A stretch of 64,000 nt of DNA, taken from NCBI GenBank assembly GCA_030427885.1, contig JAUICM010000006.1:248001-312000 (forward strand), read 5' to 3'. Shown in pieces: positions 46,866 to 56,317 of the stretch. The translations under genes were made by a program, and so were the position numbers. The number at the start of each line of letters is the position of its first letter. Position 1 is the first letter of the stretch. The notes beneath the pieces were generated by a model. The model was not told the DNA's origin and searched no databases. It saw nothing but the letters and a program-made list of their open reading frames with translations. The stretch comes from Rhodothermia bacterium. Lineage in GTDB: Bacteria > Bacteroidota > Rhodothermia > Balneolales > Balneolaceae.

Positions 46866-48628
46866 TGGATGTGCAAACCTGGACCTATATTCTTGTAGGA
46901 ATTACTTTTGCGATTTATATAGGCATTGCAATTTGGAGCAGAGCTGGATCTACCAGTGAATTTTATGTAGCTGAAGGCGCTGTAAAGCCTTTAACCAATG
47001 GAATGGCCACTGCAGCAGACTGGATGTCGGCCGCATCGTTCCTATCCATGGCCGGACTGATCTCTTTTATGGGCTACGACGGTGCTGTGTACCTTATGGG
47101 CTGGACAGGAGGTTATGTGCTGCTTGCTTTGCTGCTGGCACCTTACCTTAGAAAATTCGGCAAATTTACTGTTCCCGATTTTATCGGGGATCGATATTAC
47201 TCACAGATCGCCCGAACAGTGGCGGTGGTTTGTGCGCTTATTGTGTCTTTCACTTATGTGGCAGGGCAGATGCGCGGTGTTGGACTAGTGTTCTCCAAAT
47301 TCCTGGAGGTAGATATCTTCTGGGGGGTTATCATCGGGATGGCAATTGTGTTTTTCTATGCCGTTCTGGGTGGTATGAAAGGAATCACGTATACCCAGGT
47401 AGCTCAGTATTGTGTTTTGATTTTTGCATTCATGGTGCCGGCATTCTTTATCTCCATACAAATGACGGGGAATATTCTTCCACAGGTAGGGTTTGGATCT
47501 ACACTGAGTGATGGCTCAGGTACTTTTTTGCTCGATAAGTTAGATCAACTGCATACAGAGCTTGGGTTTGCGGAGTACACATCGGGCACAAAGAGCATGC
47601 AGGATATGTTTTTCATTACTGTTGCACTGATGGTTGGAACCGCGGGATTACCGCATGTGATCGTTCGCTTCTTTACTGTTCCTAAAGTAAAAGATGCCAG
47701 GATCTCAGTGGGATATGCACTGGTTTTTATTGCAATTCTATATACAACAGCTCCTGCAATTGCAGTGTTTGCCAGAACAAATCTGATTGAAACAGTTAGT
47801 GAGAAACCCTATGAAGAAATGCCTGCCTGGTTTAATACCTGGGAAGAAACGGCCCTTCTGAACTGGGTAGATAAAAATCACGATGGGATCATTAATTATG
47901 GACCTGGTTCGGCCATTACAGGCTCTCCGGATATCAAAAGAGATGGACTTGAGATCATGAGAGGAGAGTACAACGAGGTTTTGGTTAATAATGAACCGAC
48001 TTCGAATTCCAATGAGCTTTATGTGGACCGGGACATCATGGTGCTGGCAAATCCTGAGATAGCAGGATTGCCTAACTGGGTAGCGGCACTTGTGGCCGCT
48101 GGTGGATTGGCAGCAGCTCTGTCTACTGCAGCCGGACTGCTGTTGGTGATCTCCACTTCAGTATCTCATGATCTTATCAAGAAGCAGATCAATCCTGATA
48201 TTTCTGATAAAGCCGAATTACGTTATGCACGAATAGCTGCTGCAGTGGCTGTGGTCGTGGCGGGTTATTTCGGGATCAATCCTCCTGGCTTTGTGGCTCA
48301 GGTAGTTGCAATTGCCTTTGGATTGGCAGCTGCATCATTCTTCCCGGCTATCATATTGGGGATATTCTACAAGAAAATGAACAGGGAAGGTGCGGTAGCC
48401 GGAATGGTTGCAGGTCTGTTGTTCACCCTGGCTTATATCATCTTCTTTAAGATTGCCTATCCTGAGTTGAACACACCAGAGAATTGGTGGTTTGGAATTT
48501 CTCCGGAGGGAATCGGAACACTCGGAATGTTAGTGAACCTGGTTGTATCACTGGCGATCGGTATGATCTACCCGGATCCACCGGAAGAGGTTCAGGAAAT
48601 GGTGGAGAGTATCCGCTATCCTAAATAG
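46865..48628 (+). CDS. Sodium:solute symporter, large subunit (acetate/organic-acid type)
   Basis: A 587-aa inner-membrane symporter of the SSS family, LeuT fold, with about 13 helices. Family landmarks are AEGAVKPLTNGMATAADWMSAASFLSMAGLI near 37-67, RTVAVVCALIVSFTYVAGQMRGVGLVF near 118-144, and AALVAAGGLAAALSTAAGLLLVISTSVSHDLI near 410-440 with the sodium-site serines. A hydrophilic insertion at ~310-395 contains the calcium-loop-like DKNHDGIIN, unusual in position and probably extracytoplasmic. Together with the DUF4212 subunit this is the two-part transporter type assigned to acetate or other small carboxylates; the substrate is inferred. Confidence 0.9.
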   Translation: MDVQTWTYILVGITFAIYIGIAIWSRAGSTSEFYVAEGAVKPLTNGMATAADWMSAASFLSMAGLISFMGYDGAVYLMGWTGGYVLLALLLAPYLRKFGKFTVPDFIGDRYYSQIARTVAVVCALIVSFTYVAGQMRGVGLVFSKFLEVDIFWGVIIGMAIVFFYAVLGGMKGITYTQVAQYCVLIFAFMVPAFFISIQMTGNILPQVGFGSTLSDGSGTFLLDKLDQLHTELGFAEYTSGTKSMQDMFFITVALMVGTAGLPHVIVRFFTVPKVKDARISVGYALVFIAILYTTAPAIAVFARTNLIETVSEKPYEEMPAWFNTWEETALLNWVDKNHDGIINYGPGSAITGSPDIKRDGLEIMRGEYNEVLVNNEPTSNSNELYVDRDIMVLANPEIAGLPNWVAALVAAGGLAAALSTAAGLLLVISTSVSHDLIKKQINPDISDKAELRYARIAAAVAVVVAGYFGINPPGFVAQVVAIAFGLAAASFFPAIILGIFYKKMNREGAVAGMVAGLLFTLAYIIFFKIAYPELNTPENWWFGISPEGIGTLGMLVNLVVSLAIGMIYPDPPEEVQEMVESIRYPK

Positions 48629-48701
48629 AGTTGAAAGTTGATGAGTGATCGTTGATAGTTGCCTTAATAGAACCATCAACTTTCAACTCTCAACGATCAC
48701 T
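48628..48701. terminator. Convergent stem-loops with interleaved arms
   Basis: Arm A (gagttgaaagttgatg, 48628-48643) matches its complement at 48674-48689 perfectly, 16 bp. Arm B (agtgatcgttga, 48644-48655) matches its complement at 48690-48701 perfectly, 12 bp. The order is A, B, A', B', so the two hairpins cannot both form fully and are mutually exclusive. The block begins at the last base of the symporter stop and its right end overlaps the thioredoxin 3' end, so it probably ends both convergent transcripts. Confidence 0.6.
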
Positions 48702-49061
48702 TTCAACAACACCGAATTTATCTTCAATAACCTGCTTGAAGGTATGTTTTGGTAAAGCTCCCTGTGCCATCTGCGGTTGATCGTCAACAGGTACAAAAAG
48801 AATAGAAGGAATACTTCTGATGCCAAATACTGCGGCAAGTTCCTGCTCTGCTTCGGTATCAATTTTATAGATATCTACTTTGCCATCATATTCTTCCGAT
48901 AATTCTTCCATGATAGGAGCAATCATCTTACATGGTCCGCACCAGTCGGCATAGAAATCGATGATGCATGGCCGCTCTCCGCTGAAGTTCCACTCCTGAT
49001 TGGTCTCGTAATTAAAAACCTTGTCTAAAAAGGTCTGTTTAGTTAAATGCTCAACAGCCAT
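48690..49061 (-). CDS. trxA: Thioredoxin
   Basis: Small redox protein that reduces disulfides with electrons from thioredoxin reductase; it could serve NrdJ and others. The active site is WCGPC with Cys41 and Cys44 (YADWCGPCKMIAPI) and the cis-Pro segment IRSIPSILFV occurs near 77-86. At 123 aa it is slightly longer than classical Trx because of a C-terminal tail (KHTFKQVIEDKFGVVESDR), part of which is encoded by the hairpin repeat. No signal peptide, so cytoplasmic. It is transcribed alone. Confidence 0.88.
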   Translation of the reverse strand: MAVEHLTKQTFLDKVFNYETNQEWNFSGERPCIIDFYADWCGPCKMIAPIMEELSEEYDGKVDIYKIDTEAEQELAAVFGIRSIPSILFVPVDDQPQMAQGALPKHTFKQVIEDKFGVVESDR

Positions 49062-49143
49062 AACGCTTATATTTTGTTATTTGAATACACCAAAGATACG
49101 GACTTATGGTTCAATGTTATGACTTGTTATAACAAGCGTGACC

Positions 49144-50505
49144 TTAATCCGAATAGGAAGCAGCCGTATTATTTCTGGTTTGAATAAAGTTTATCAGACT
49201 ACTCACATTGGAACTCAAAGCTGAACCTCCATATTCACTTAGCAGTTCCTGATATGAAGTTATAAGGGTATTCATCTTGGAAGATTCAAAGGCACCGTTA
49301 TTAAACTCTTTGACATAAGTTTTGTATTGGGTCTCATAATCATCCACATCCATGATATAGCGAATGATTGGCCAACTGGAGCTTACTTCAGTCATTCCCA
49401 GGCTTAATGCACCACCCATTTTACCATTCTGGAAAGACTCGTTGTTATCCCATGGGATCCAGGTTAGCAGCCCTTCATCATTATAGAGAAAGTAATTGTG
49501 GGTCATCACTCCATAGGTATCCCAGTTTTGAATCACATTATTCACAGCAAGGTATTTGAGGAAGGTATCTACATTGAACATATTTTCGAGGTCAGTTTTC
49601 CATTGTATTGGATCTGAGGTTCTTGAACTGCTATGAAGCAGATCATAAAATGCTTTGGCGTCGCTGTAATCGGCTTCATCTTCATTGGTTTTCAGATCCA
49701 TTTCCTCTTCGTCCCAGGTGCCGGAAGCAAAAGAAGCTGCATCACCATCAGGTTTATAAAGGTTACCATCATTATCCGGGAACTGGGAGTCAGGTACGGA
49801 ATCATCAACTTCTTCGACAAGTGTATATAAGCCTATAAATTCAGATCCATTTCCACGATCAAGATATACAGCGTAGAAAGCGGTACGGGGAGCAGCGACA
49901 CCAAATTCACGGAACAGATCAGAGGCAAGTTTTTCACGCATAAATGATCCGTCAGAGTCATTATTACTCAGGTTCAGCTGTTTGAAACCATAGAAGCGCT
50001 GGTTGTTAATAACCGGGAAATCATCTTCAAACTCGTCGAAATCGAGCTTAAATGGATATTTATCAGTATTGCTTTGGTACGCATTTCTCAGCGTGGAATT
50101 TCCTTTATACCGGATTCCAACTTTATACCAATCCTTTCCTTCAAAGCTTAAGGTAGCCGGAACCCAAACAGGAGTAAAATCTACATCTGCTACACCACCC
50201 CCGGGACCTCCGAATCCACCTGAACTAAGATTTTCATCCAGATCAGATTGCATCGCTGTCCAGTTTTCTGCGCTAATGGTAAGGTCGAGTCGTTTTACTG
50301 TTCCTTCTTCGAATACAACATCATAATCGGGATCAACATCGTTGCTGTGTGTTTCACTAGTCCAGTCAGGAGTTTCGAGTGCGGTTTCGTCTCCAAGGTC
50401 AATTCCGGAAGAAGCTGAGCTACCCGAGGGATTTGCGCAATTGACACCGGATAATATGATCAGAGCCAGAAGAAGAATCAGTAGGATGAGAGTGTGTTGT
50501 TTCAT
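49144..50505 (-). CDS. CotH-kinase-like exported protein
   Basis: A 453-aa exported protein of the CotH family, whose spore-coat member is a protein kinase with an atypical fold; relatives occur widely in non-spore-formers. The N-terminal hydrophobic segment ends ILSGVNC, with a possible but not canonical lipidation site at Cys23. The CotH core is seen in KVGIRYKGNSTLRNAYQ near 128-144, YPFKLDFDEF near 149-158, FYGFKQLNLSNNDSDGSFMREKLASDLFREFGV near 167-199 and YFLYNDEGLLTWIPWDNNESF near 339-359. A Gly-rich run (GGFGGPGGG) near 95-103 looks like a flexible loop. A secreted kinase or a non-catalytic structural protein are both possible. It is a single gene. Confidence 0.85.
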   Translation of the reverse strand: MKQHTLILLILLLALIILSGVNCANPSGSSASSGIDLGDETALETPDWTSETHSNDVDPDYDVVFEEGTVKRLDLTISAENWTAMQSDLDENLSSGGFGGPGGGVADVDFTPVWVPATLSFEGKDWYKVGIRYKGNSTLRNAYQSNTDKYPFKLDFDEFEDDFPVINNQRFYGFKQLNLSNNDSDGSFMREKLASDLFREFGVAAPRTAFYAVYLDRGNGSEFIGLYTLVEEVDDSVPDSQFPDNDGNLYKPDGDAASFASGTWDEEEMDLKTNEDEADYSDAKAFYDLLHSSSRTSDPIQWKTDLENMFNVDTFLKYLAVNNVIQNWDTYGVMTHNYFLYNDEGLLTWIPWDNNESFQNGKMGGALSLGMTEVSSSWPIIRYIMDVDDYETQYKTYVKEFNNGAFESSKMNTLITSYQELLSEYGGSALSSNVSSLINFIQTRNNTAASYSD

Positions 50506-50577
50506 GAGATTGTACTAAAGTGTTGGTTTCAACTTTAGTACACTCATAAAAGCAAGTACCCCTAATTACAGTCAGGC

Positions 50578-51942
50578 TTATTTAAAAAAGGCTCCTTTCT
50601 TAACAACAAGGCTGATATCCTCAATATTCCGAATATCCTGAAGCGGATTTGAGTTGAGGATCAGCAGGTCAGCTGCTTTTCCGATCTCCACAGTTCCGGT
50701 ATTTTCTTCCTGGCCAATCGTCTGAGCAGCATTGATAGTTGCCGTTTGAAGAGCTTCAGCAGGCGAAAACCCATATTCATCGACAAAAGTATAAATCTCT
50801 TCCTGAATAAAGATCTCCTGATCCGTATCTGTACCAGCGGCTATTTTGATCCCACGTTTGTGAGCTTCAGGGATAAAACGTTTGCTTACTTCCAGAACGA
50901 TCTCGCCATATGCCAGCGCAAATACTGATGGTTCTTTCTTATCCAGCTGCGCATCTTTTCGGCGCTGATAAACCAAGGTTGTTGGCTCCAGAATCGTGTC
51001 TGAATCTTCAAGTATATCCAGGTAGTTGTCAGCATCTAAAGAAGCATAGTATTCGTCCCAGAAGATGTTGTCTTTATTCAGATAATCACTCCAGGAGTTC
51101 TTTTCCCGGATATCAGAGAAGTCGATGATCATGCCAATATGAGAGACTACATCCGCACCTGCTTTAATCACATCTTCTTTAGATGCATCACCAAGATTGA
51201 TATGCGACCAAACTAACATTCCCTGTTTATGTGCTTCAGCGACAATAGCGGCTTCCAGTTCGCCGGATATCATTGCATAGGTCTTTATGCCGGTAGCTCC
51301 GGTTCCTTTGGCTTCAGCAACTGCCAATGGAAGATTAGTTTTTTCAGTGACAGCTTTCATGAATGGAGCCTGTCCGGAGTTCAATCCTTTAGCACTGGAG
51401 ATGGTTCTTGGGTCCTCGAAAAATTTAGGGCCAGCCATAAGTGAGGAGTAGTAGATAAAAGGAGAGGGAATGTCCCCAACTAATGCATCCCGACTGAGAT
51501 CTGCCATTGCACGAGCATCACCTGCCATATCGCGGACGGAAGTAATCCCGGAAAGTAACATGTTTTTTAAGACCTTCTCGGTGGTTTCACGATTATCTAT
51601 CTCAGTGGGATCTGTTCCAAAATGGACATGGGTATCAATTAATCCTGGTATCACATATTTGCCCGACATTTTGATCTGAACGATTGAATCCGGAATAACC
51701 GCCATTGTGGAATGTTCGATATCGCTTATATATCCATCACTGATCATCAGGGTTTGATCTTCAAAAATCTGATCATTGATGAGGTCCACTACATTTACAT
51801 GAGTGATTGCATATTCCTGGTACTGTACCTGAGCAAAAGCATTGGTAATGAACGTGAGTAAAATGAGCAGAGGGAAGAGTGATCTTTTCAAAGCAAAGGA
51901 CTTAATGATGTTTTCAGAAGAAAGGTTATTTGAAAGCTTCAT
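50578..51942 (-). CDS. Exported amidohydrolase (imidazolonepropionase/dipeptidase-like)
   Basis: Metal-dependent hydrolase of the amidohydrolase superfamily with an N-terminal signal peptide (LFPLLILLTFITNAFAQ, residues ~22-38). The metal site is marked by VIPGLIDTHVHFG near 96-108, a His in LVWSHINLGDA near 243 and the Asp in IKIAAGTDTDQE near 376. The C-terminal end has the family-typical ALQTATINAAQTIG and ADLLILNSNPLQDI. Related exported enzymes cleave dipeptides or N-acyl amino acids; the real substrate is unknown. It reads leftward, is divergent from the tricorn-like protease gene at 52042 and could share its control region. Confidence 0.85.
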   Translation of the reverse strand: MKLSNNLSSENIIKSFALKRSLFPLLILLTFITNAFAQVQYQEYAITHVNVVDLINDQIFEDQTLMISDGYISDIEHSTMAVIPDSIVQIKMSGKYVIPGLIDTHVHFGTDPTEIDNRETTEKVLKNMLLSGITSVRDMAGDARAMADLSRDALVGDIPSPFIYYSSLMAGPKFFEDPRTISSAKGLNSGQAPFMKAVTEKTNLPLAVAEAKGTGATGIKTYAMISGELEAAIVAEAHKQGMLVWSHINLGDASKEDVIKAGADVVSHIGMIIDFSDIREKNSWSDYLNKDNIFWDEYYASLDADNYLDILEDSDTILEPTTLVYQRRKDAQLDKKEPSVFALAYGEIVLEVSKRFIPEAHKRGIKIAAGTDTDQEIFIQEEIYTFVDEYGFSPAEALQTATINAAQTIGQEENTGTVEIGKAADLLILNSNPLQDIRNIEDISLVVKKGAFFK

Positions 51943-52041
51943 TCAATAGAGAATATGTAAAGAGTGGAAATATTTAGTTCAGCTCTCTCTTCTTTTTTCA
52001 ATACATTCACCGGTCAATATTAAAAATTTAGAGGGGTTTTC

Positions 52042-55000
52042 ATGAAGTTTATCGTATCAATACTATTCTCGATACTGCTATTTGCAAGTTCATCAGCACA
52101 GGTATCACCGGAATGGGTTCGATACCCGGCCATTTCACCAGATGGGAAAACAATTGCCTTTACCTACAAAGGTGATCTGTACACTGTACCAACATCGGGA
52201 GGGGAAGCCACAAGGTTAACTTTTCATACGGCCCATGATTATAGTGCGGTTTGGAGTAAAGATGGTTCAAAGCTTGCATTTGCATCCAATCGCTATGGTA
52301 ATTTTGATATTTTTGTAATGGATGCAAAAGGAGGAGCCGCAACAAGACTCACTTTTCACTCCAATGATGAGCAACCATATACTTTTTCTGCAGATAATTC
52401 AGAGATTTATTTTAAAGCTCAGCGACAGGATCTCGTAACTCATCGTCAGTATCCCAGCAGCCGGCAGGCAGAATTATATTCGGTGCCGGTATCAGGTGGA
52501 AGGGTTGATCAGATATTAACCGTTCCGGCAGAAGATGTAGTGGTTAATAAAGACGGTAGTCAACTTCTGTATCATGATATGAAGGGCTATGAAGATCCGT
52601 TTCGTAAGCATCATGTTTCATCGATTGCACGGGATGTGTGGTCATATGATGTAGAGTCAGGTAAGCACACTCAATTGACAACATTTGCAGGAGAGGATCG
52701 AAATCCAGTGTATTCCGCGGACGAAAAGACCGTGTATTATCTGAGTGAGGAAAGCGGAAGCTTTAATGTTCATAAATTTGATCTGGAAAACACGGATTCT
52801 AATACACAGGTCACTCGTTTTGATACACACCCGGTTCGCAGCCTCAGCATAGGTTCTGGAATAATGACGTTTAACGTTCATGGAATTCTATACACGCTGA
52901 GGGATGGCTCAGAGCCTGTTAAAGTTCCCGTTACTATTAGAACTCAGGATGTTACCAATAACGATGAGATCGTGGGCATAAACGGTGGTGTTTCAGAGAT
53001 GGCCATTTCACCGGATGGGGATGAGATCGCTTTTATTTCCAGAGGGGAAGTGTTTGTAACATCAGCAGAAGGTTCATTGACAAAAAGAATAACCCGGACA
53101 GCGGAATCAGAACAGTATGTGTCATTCAGTCCTGATGGTGAGTCGCTTATCTATGCCTCTGAAAGGGATGGAAAATGGAGCATCTATCAAACTGAGAAAG
53201 TAAGAGAGCAAGAGCCGTTTTTCTATGCTTCCACACTTTTAAATGAGAAAGTCCTGATCAGCAATGAGCTTGACAATTATATGCCGAAGATCTCTCCGGA
53301 TGGCAAGAAGCTGGCCTTTGTTGAGGATCGCAGGACCTTGAAAGTAATGAATCTTGAATCGAAAGAATCGGTAACACTGCTCACTCCTGACCAGCTATTT
53401 CACATGTGGGATTCCGAAAAGGAAATGAGCTGGAGTTCGGATAGTAAATGGCTTCTTATGCGGTATGATAAGTTGCTTAACAATAGCGATATCGCGCTTT
53501 TGGATGTTTCGGGTAAGCAGGATATGAAGATACTCGTATCCAGTGGTTTCTATGATATGAGCCCGAAATGGGTAAATGATGAGAAGCAAATCATCTGGTT
53601 CTCAAACCGCTATGGCAAGAAAAGTTATGCTACAAGTGGTAGTTCAGAACTGGATGTCCTTTCAATGTTCCTCACTCAGGAAGCCTGGGATGAATATAAA
53701 ATGAGTGAAGAGGACTTTAAACTGAAAGAAGCGATTGAAAAGGCAGAAAAAGAATCCAAAGAGAAAGAAAAGAACGAGGATAAAAAGGACGAGGATAAGA
53801 AAGAAGTGAAGGCCTTGAAGATAGACTGGAAAGGCTTGGAAGACCGAACTGCGAGACTGACTATCCATTCTTCGAATCTGGGTGATGCGGTACTTTCTAA
53901 AGATGGTTCGAAGCTATATTACCTTGCCAGATTTGAAAAAGGTATGAATCTGTGGAGCACTGATCTGAGAACTAAAGAAACAAAAGAGGCAATTAAACTA
54001 AATGCAAGCGGTGGCAGCCTGATGTGGGATGCTGAAATGGAGAATCTGTATCTGCTGAGCAGTGGCAGGATTTCAAAGATCGATCCTGAGGGAGGATCTC
54101 AAAAACCGGTATCAATTAGTTCAGAGATAGAGCTCAACTCAGATTCAGAACGTGAATATATGTTCGGGCATATCGCCTTGAGAACCGAGAAATATTTTTA
54201 TGAACCATCTTTCCATGGGGTTGACTGGGAATTCATGGTTTCAGAATATGACCCAAAGGTGAAACATACAGGGAACGGTTATGAATTTTCAGAACTTATT
54301 AGTGAACTTCTTGGAGAACTCAATGTATCCCATTCAGGAGCACGGTTCTCAGATAATATTGAAAACGGAGATGCAACTGCTTCGCTGGGTATTTTTATGG
54401 ACTACAGTTATAAAGCGGATGGAATAAAGATCGCTGAAGTAATAGAGGGCGGATCACTTGATAAGGCTGCTTTCAATATTGAACCGGGAATGATCATTCA
54501 ATCAATTGATGGTGAGACAGTTTCTGCAAATCAGGATGTGGCCAGCTACCTTAACAGGAAAACCGGAAAATTTACATTACTCGAGATAACGGACAGTAAT
54601 GGGAAGAACTCTTTCCAGGCTACAGTAAAACCGATAAGCTTAGGAGCAGAGAATTCTTTGTTATATGATCGCTTTGTAAAGATCAATGAAGCTGAGGTTG
54701 AGAAACTGAGTGGAGGTCGTCTCGGATATGTTCACATTCCGGGAATGAGTGATGGTCCGTATCGTAGTATTTATGATGATATGATGGGTAAATTTTATGA
54801 TAAAGAGGCCGTAGTAGTTGATACCCGTTTTAATGGCGGAGGTGATCTGGTTGCTGACCTGGCTATGTTTTTTACAGGCGTTCCGTTCCTGACCTATGCC
54901 ACTGAAGATAAAGTAGTGGGAGGGGAGCCTACTTCCCGTTGGACAAAACCTGTTATTGGGTTGTTCAATGAATCGATGTACAGCGACGGACATTGTTATG

Positions 55001-55272
55001 CCAGCGGTTTCCAGGATCTTGATCTGGGCACTTCTGTAGGTATGCCGGTTCCGGGGACTTGCAGCTTTGCCGGTTGGGAAGGATTGCCTAATGGCGGGGT
55101 TTGGGGCGTGGTTCCTGTGAGTGCTAAAAACAAAGCAGGTGAATGGCTGGAAAACAATCAGATGGATCCGGATATAATAGTGAAGAATACCCCCGGGGTG
55201 ATCGATTTTGGCAAGGATGAGCAGCTTGAAAGAGCCGTAAAAGAGATGCTCGATGAATTAGATAATAAATAA
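52042..55272 (+). CDS. Tricorn-like S41 protease with beta-propeller
   Basis: Exported 1076-aa peptidase. The signal peptide ends LFASSSAQ. Residues ~25-640 contain two beta-propeller blocks of TolB/PD40 repeats (YPAISPDGKTIAF, VWSKDGSKLAFASN, FSPDGESLIYASE), interrupted near 550-600 by a Lys/Glu-rich coil (EKAEKESKEKEKNEDKKDED). A PDZ-like domain follows near 790-860, then the S41 catalytic domain. Its motifs are VVVDTRFNGGGDLVADLAMFF near 930 and NESMYSDGHCYASGFQ near 975 with the nucleophile Ser-Asp-Gly. These enzymes degrade peptides in the periplasm. The start is the ATG at 52042. Confidence 0.9.
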   Translation: MKFIVSILFSILLFASSSAQVSPEWVRYPAISPDGKTIAFTYKGDLYTVPTSGGEATRLTFHTAHDYSAVWSKDGSKLAFASNRYGNFDIFVMDAKGGAATRLTFHSNDEQPYTFSADNSEIYFKAQRQDLVTHRQYPSSRQAELYSVPVSGGRVDQILTVPAEDVVVNKDGSQLLYHDMKGYEDPFRKHHVSSIARDVWSYDVESGKHTQLTTFAGEDRNPVYSADEKTVYYLSEESGSFNVHKFDLENTDSNTQVTRFDTHPVRSLSIGSGIMTFNVHGILYTLRDGSEPVKVPVTIRTQDVTNNDEIVGINGGVSEMAISPDGDEIAFISRGEVFVTSAEGSLTKRITRTAESEQYVSFSPDGESLIYASERDGKWSIYQTEKVREQEPFFYASTLLNEKVLISNELDNYMPKISPDGKKLAFVEDRRTLKVMNLESKESVTLLTPDQLFHMWDSEKEMSWSSDSKWLLMRYDKLLNNSDIALLDVSGKQDMKILVSSGFYDMSPKWVNDEKQIIWFSNRYGKKSYATSGSSELDVLSMFLTQEAWDEYKMSEEDFKLKEAIEKAEKESKEKEKNEDKKDEDKKEVKALKIDWKGLEDRTARLTIHSSNLGDAVLSKDGSKLYYLARFEKGMNLWSTDLRTKETKEAIKLNASGGSLMWDAEMENLYLLSSGRISKIDPEGGSQKPVSISSEIELNSDSEREYMFGHIALRTEKYFYEPSFHGVDWEFMVSEYDPKVKHTGNGYEFSELISELLGELNVSHSGARFSDNIENGDATASLGIFMDYSYKADGIKIAEVIEGGSLDKAAFNIEPGMIIQSIDGETVSANQDVASYLNRKTGKFTLLEITDSNGKNSFQATVKPISLGAENSLLYDRFVKINEAEVEKLSGGRLGYVHIPGMSDGPYRSIYDDMMGKFYDKEAVVVDTRFNGGGDLVADLAMFFTGVPFLTYATEDKVVGGEPTSRWTKPVIGLFNESMYSDGHCYASGFQDLDLGTSVGMPVPGTCSFAGWEGLPNGGVWGVVPVSAKNKAGEWLENNQMDPDIIVKNTPGVIDFGKDEQLERAVKEMLDELDNK

Positions 55273-55278
55273 AACAAT

Positions 55279-55309
55279 AAACCCGGTGAGTGATCATCGG
55301 GCTTTTTTT
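55279..55309 (+). terminator. Terminator of the tricorn-like protease gene
   Basis: acccggtga and tcatcgggc form a stem with one internal mismatch around gtga, followed by seven T, directly after the protease stop codon. It lies against the stop of the convergent lamin-tail gene. Confidence 0.85.
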
Positions 55310-55312
55310 GAT

Positions 55313-56152
55313 CTATTTGATCAATGTCATTCTTCGGGTTAGTGAGATATTCTCTGTTTCCAGTTTATAGATATAAATACCGGATGGAATATTGGTAGCA
55401 TTAAACTCAACGGTATGAGTACCGGCGCTTTTTAACCCATTAATCAGAACAGCTACTTCCCGGCCAAGCATATCATATACAGCTAATTGAACTTTACTGT
55501 TCACCGCCAACTGATAGCTGATAACTGTTGAAGGGTTGAATGGGTTTGGATAATTTTGGCTTAATATAAATTCATCAGGGAATATGGTTTCGTCTTCTGA
55601 AGAACTGATCAATCTGGAATTTGCTTCTCCCGGAGTTCCGTTTCCAGTGGAAGCGGCCCAGTTTGAAGCATCGTCATTGTTTTCATCAGGATCAATGAGT
55701 TCCAGAGTCGGGCCATCACCATCTGCCTCAGTTGGCCAGTCTCCTTCATCATCATATTCTACCTGATCTACCAGTGTGGCAGAATCATCATAAAGCCGCA
55801 GTAGTTCACCACCATTGCTGAAATTGAAATCTACTGTACCAATGAACTGGACAACATTAGGGTGATTTCCGCGGAATGCAGAAGAATCTGTAACTAATAC
55901 CAGATAAGCGCCTGCAGCAAGAGTGGTGGAAGAAGGGATAATGAATTCATTGTCATCATTGGAGTCTTTAAGAACCCAGCCGGAAATATTAATATCAGAG
56001 TCAGTTCTGTTGAAGATCTCCAGCCAGTCTTCAGCGTCAGCATCAGGAGGTGAGTTAAAATTAATCTCGTTTATGACTACGTCAGGTAACTGAGCGTATG
56101 CTGCTGTGCTGATCACACACAGAACCAGCATGGTTCTGATCAATATTTTCAT
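55313..56152 (-). CDS. Lamin-tail-domain surface protein with C-terminal sorting domain
   Basis: A 279-aa exported protein. The start is the ATG at 56150-56152, giving a signal peptide (MKILIRTMLVLCVISTAAYAQ). An open extension up to 56218 is non-coding in character. Residues ~24-150 form a lamin-tail domain (VVINEINFNSPPDADAEDWLE, INISGWVLKDSNDDNEF, GTVDFNFSNGGELLRLYD). The last ~80 residues are a sorting domain starting LSQNYPNPFNPST and ending LTRRMTLIK, closely related to that at the end of the 20104-22884 protein. It should be surface-exposed through the type IX-like route; the ligand is unknown. Confidence 0.9.
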   Translation of the reverse strand: MKILIRTMLVLCVISTAAYAQLPDVVINEINFNSPPDADAEDWLEIFNRTDSDINISGWVLKDSNDDNEFIIPSSTTLAAGAYLVLVTDSSAFRGNHPNVVQFIGTVDFNFSNGGELLRLYDDSATLVDQVEYDDEGDWPTEADGDGPTLELIDPDENNDDASNWAASTGNGTPGEANSRLISSSEDETIFPDEFILSQNYPNPFNPSTVISYQLAVNSKVQLAVYDMLGREVAVLINGLKSAGTHTVEFNATNIPSGIYIYKLETENISLTRRMTLIK

Positions 56153-56262
56153 GATGATACTAATTGAATGAGGTAGAATTCTGTTTTTGATGATCCTAAT
56201 ATAAGAATTGATAACCAATCAGAAACCGGAACTTCTTCATGTTCATTTATTTACCGGGAAAT

Positions 56263-56296
56263 AAAAAAGCCCGAACATCATTGATGAACGGGCTTT
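56263..56296 (-). terminator. Terminator downstream of the C-terminal processing protease
   Basis: aaagcccg and cgggcttt form the stem with an inner second complementarity (catca/tgatg). Read leftward it is followed by six T. It lies 22 bp after the protease stop. Confidence 0.85.
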
Positions 56297-56317
56297 GGGT
56301 AAAATAGTGTTCGAATT

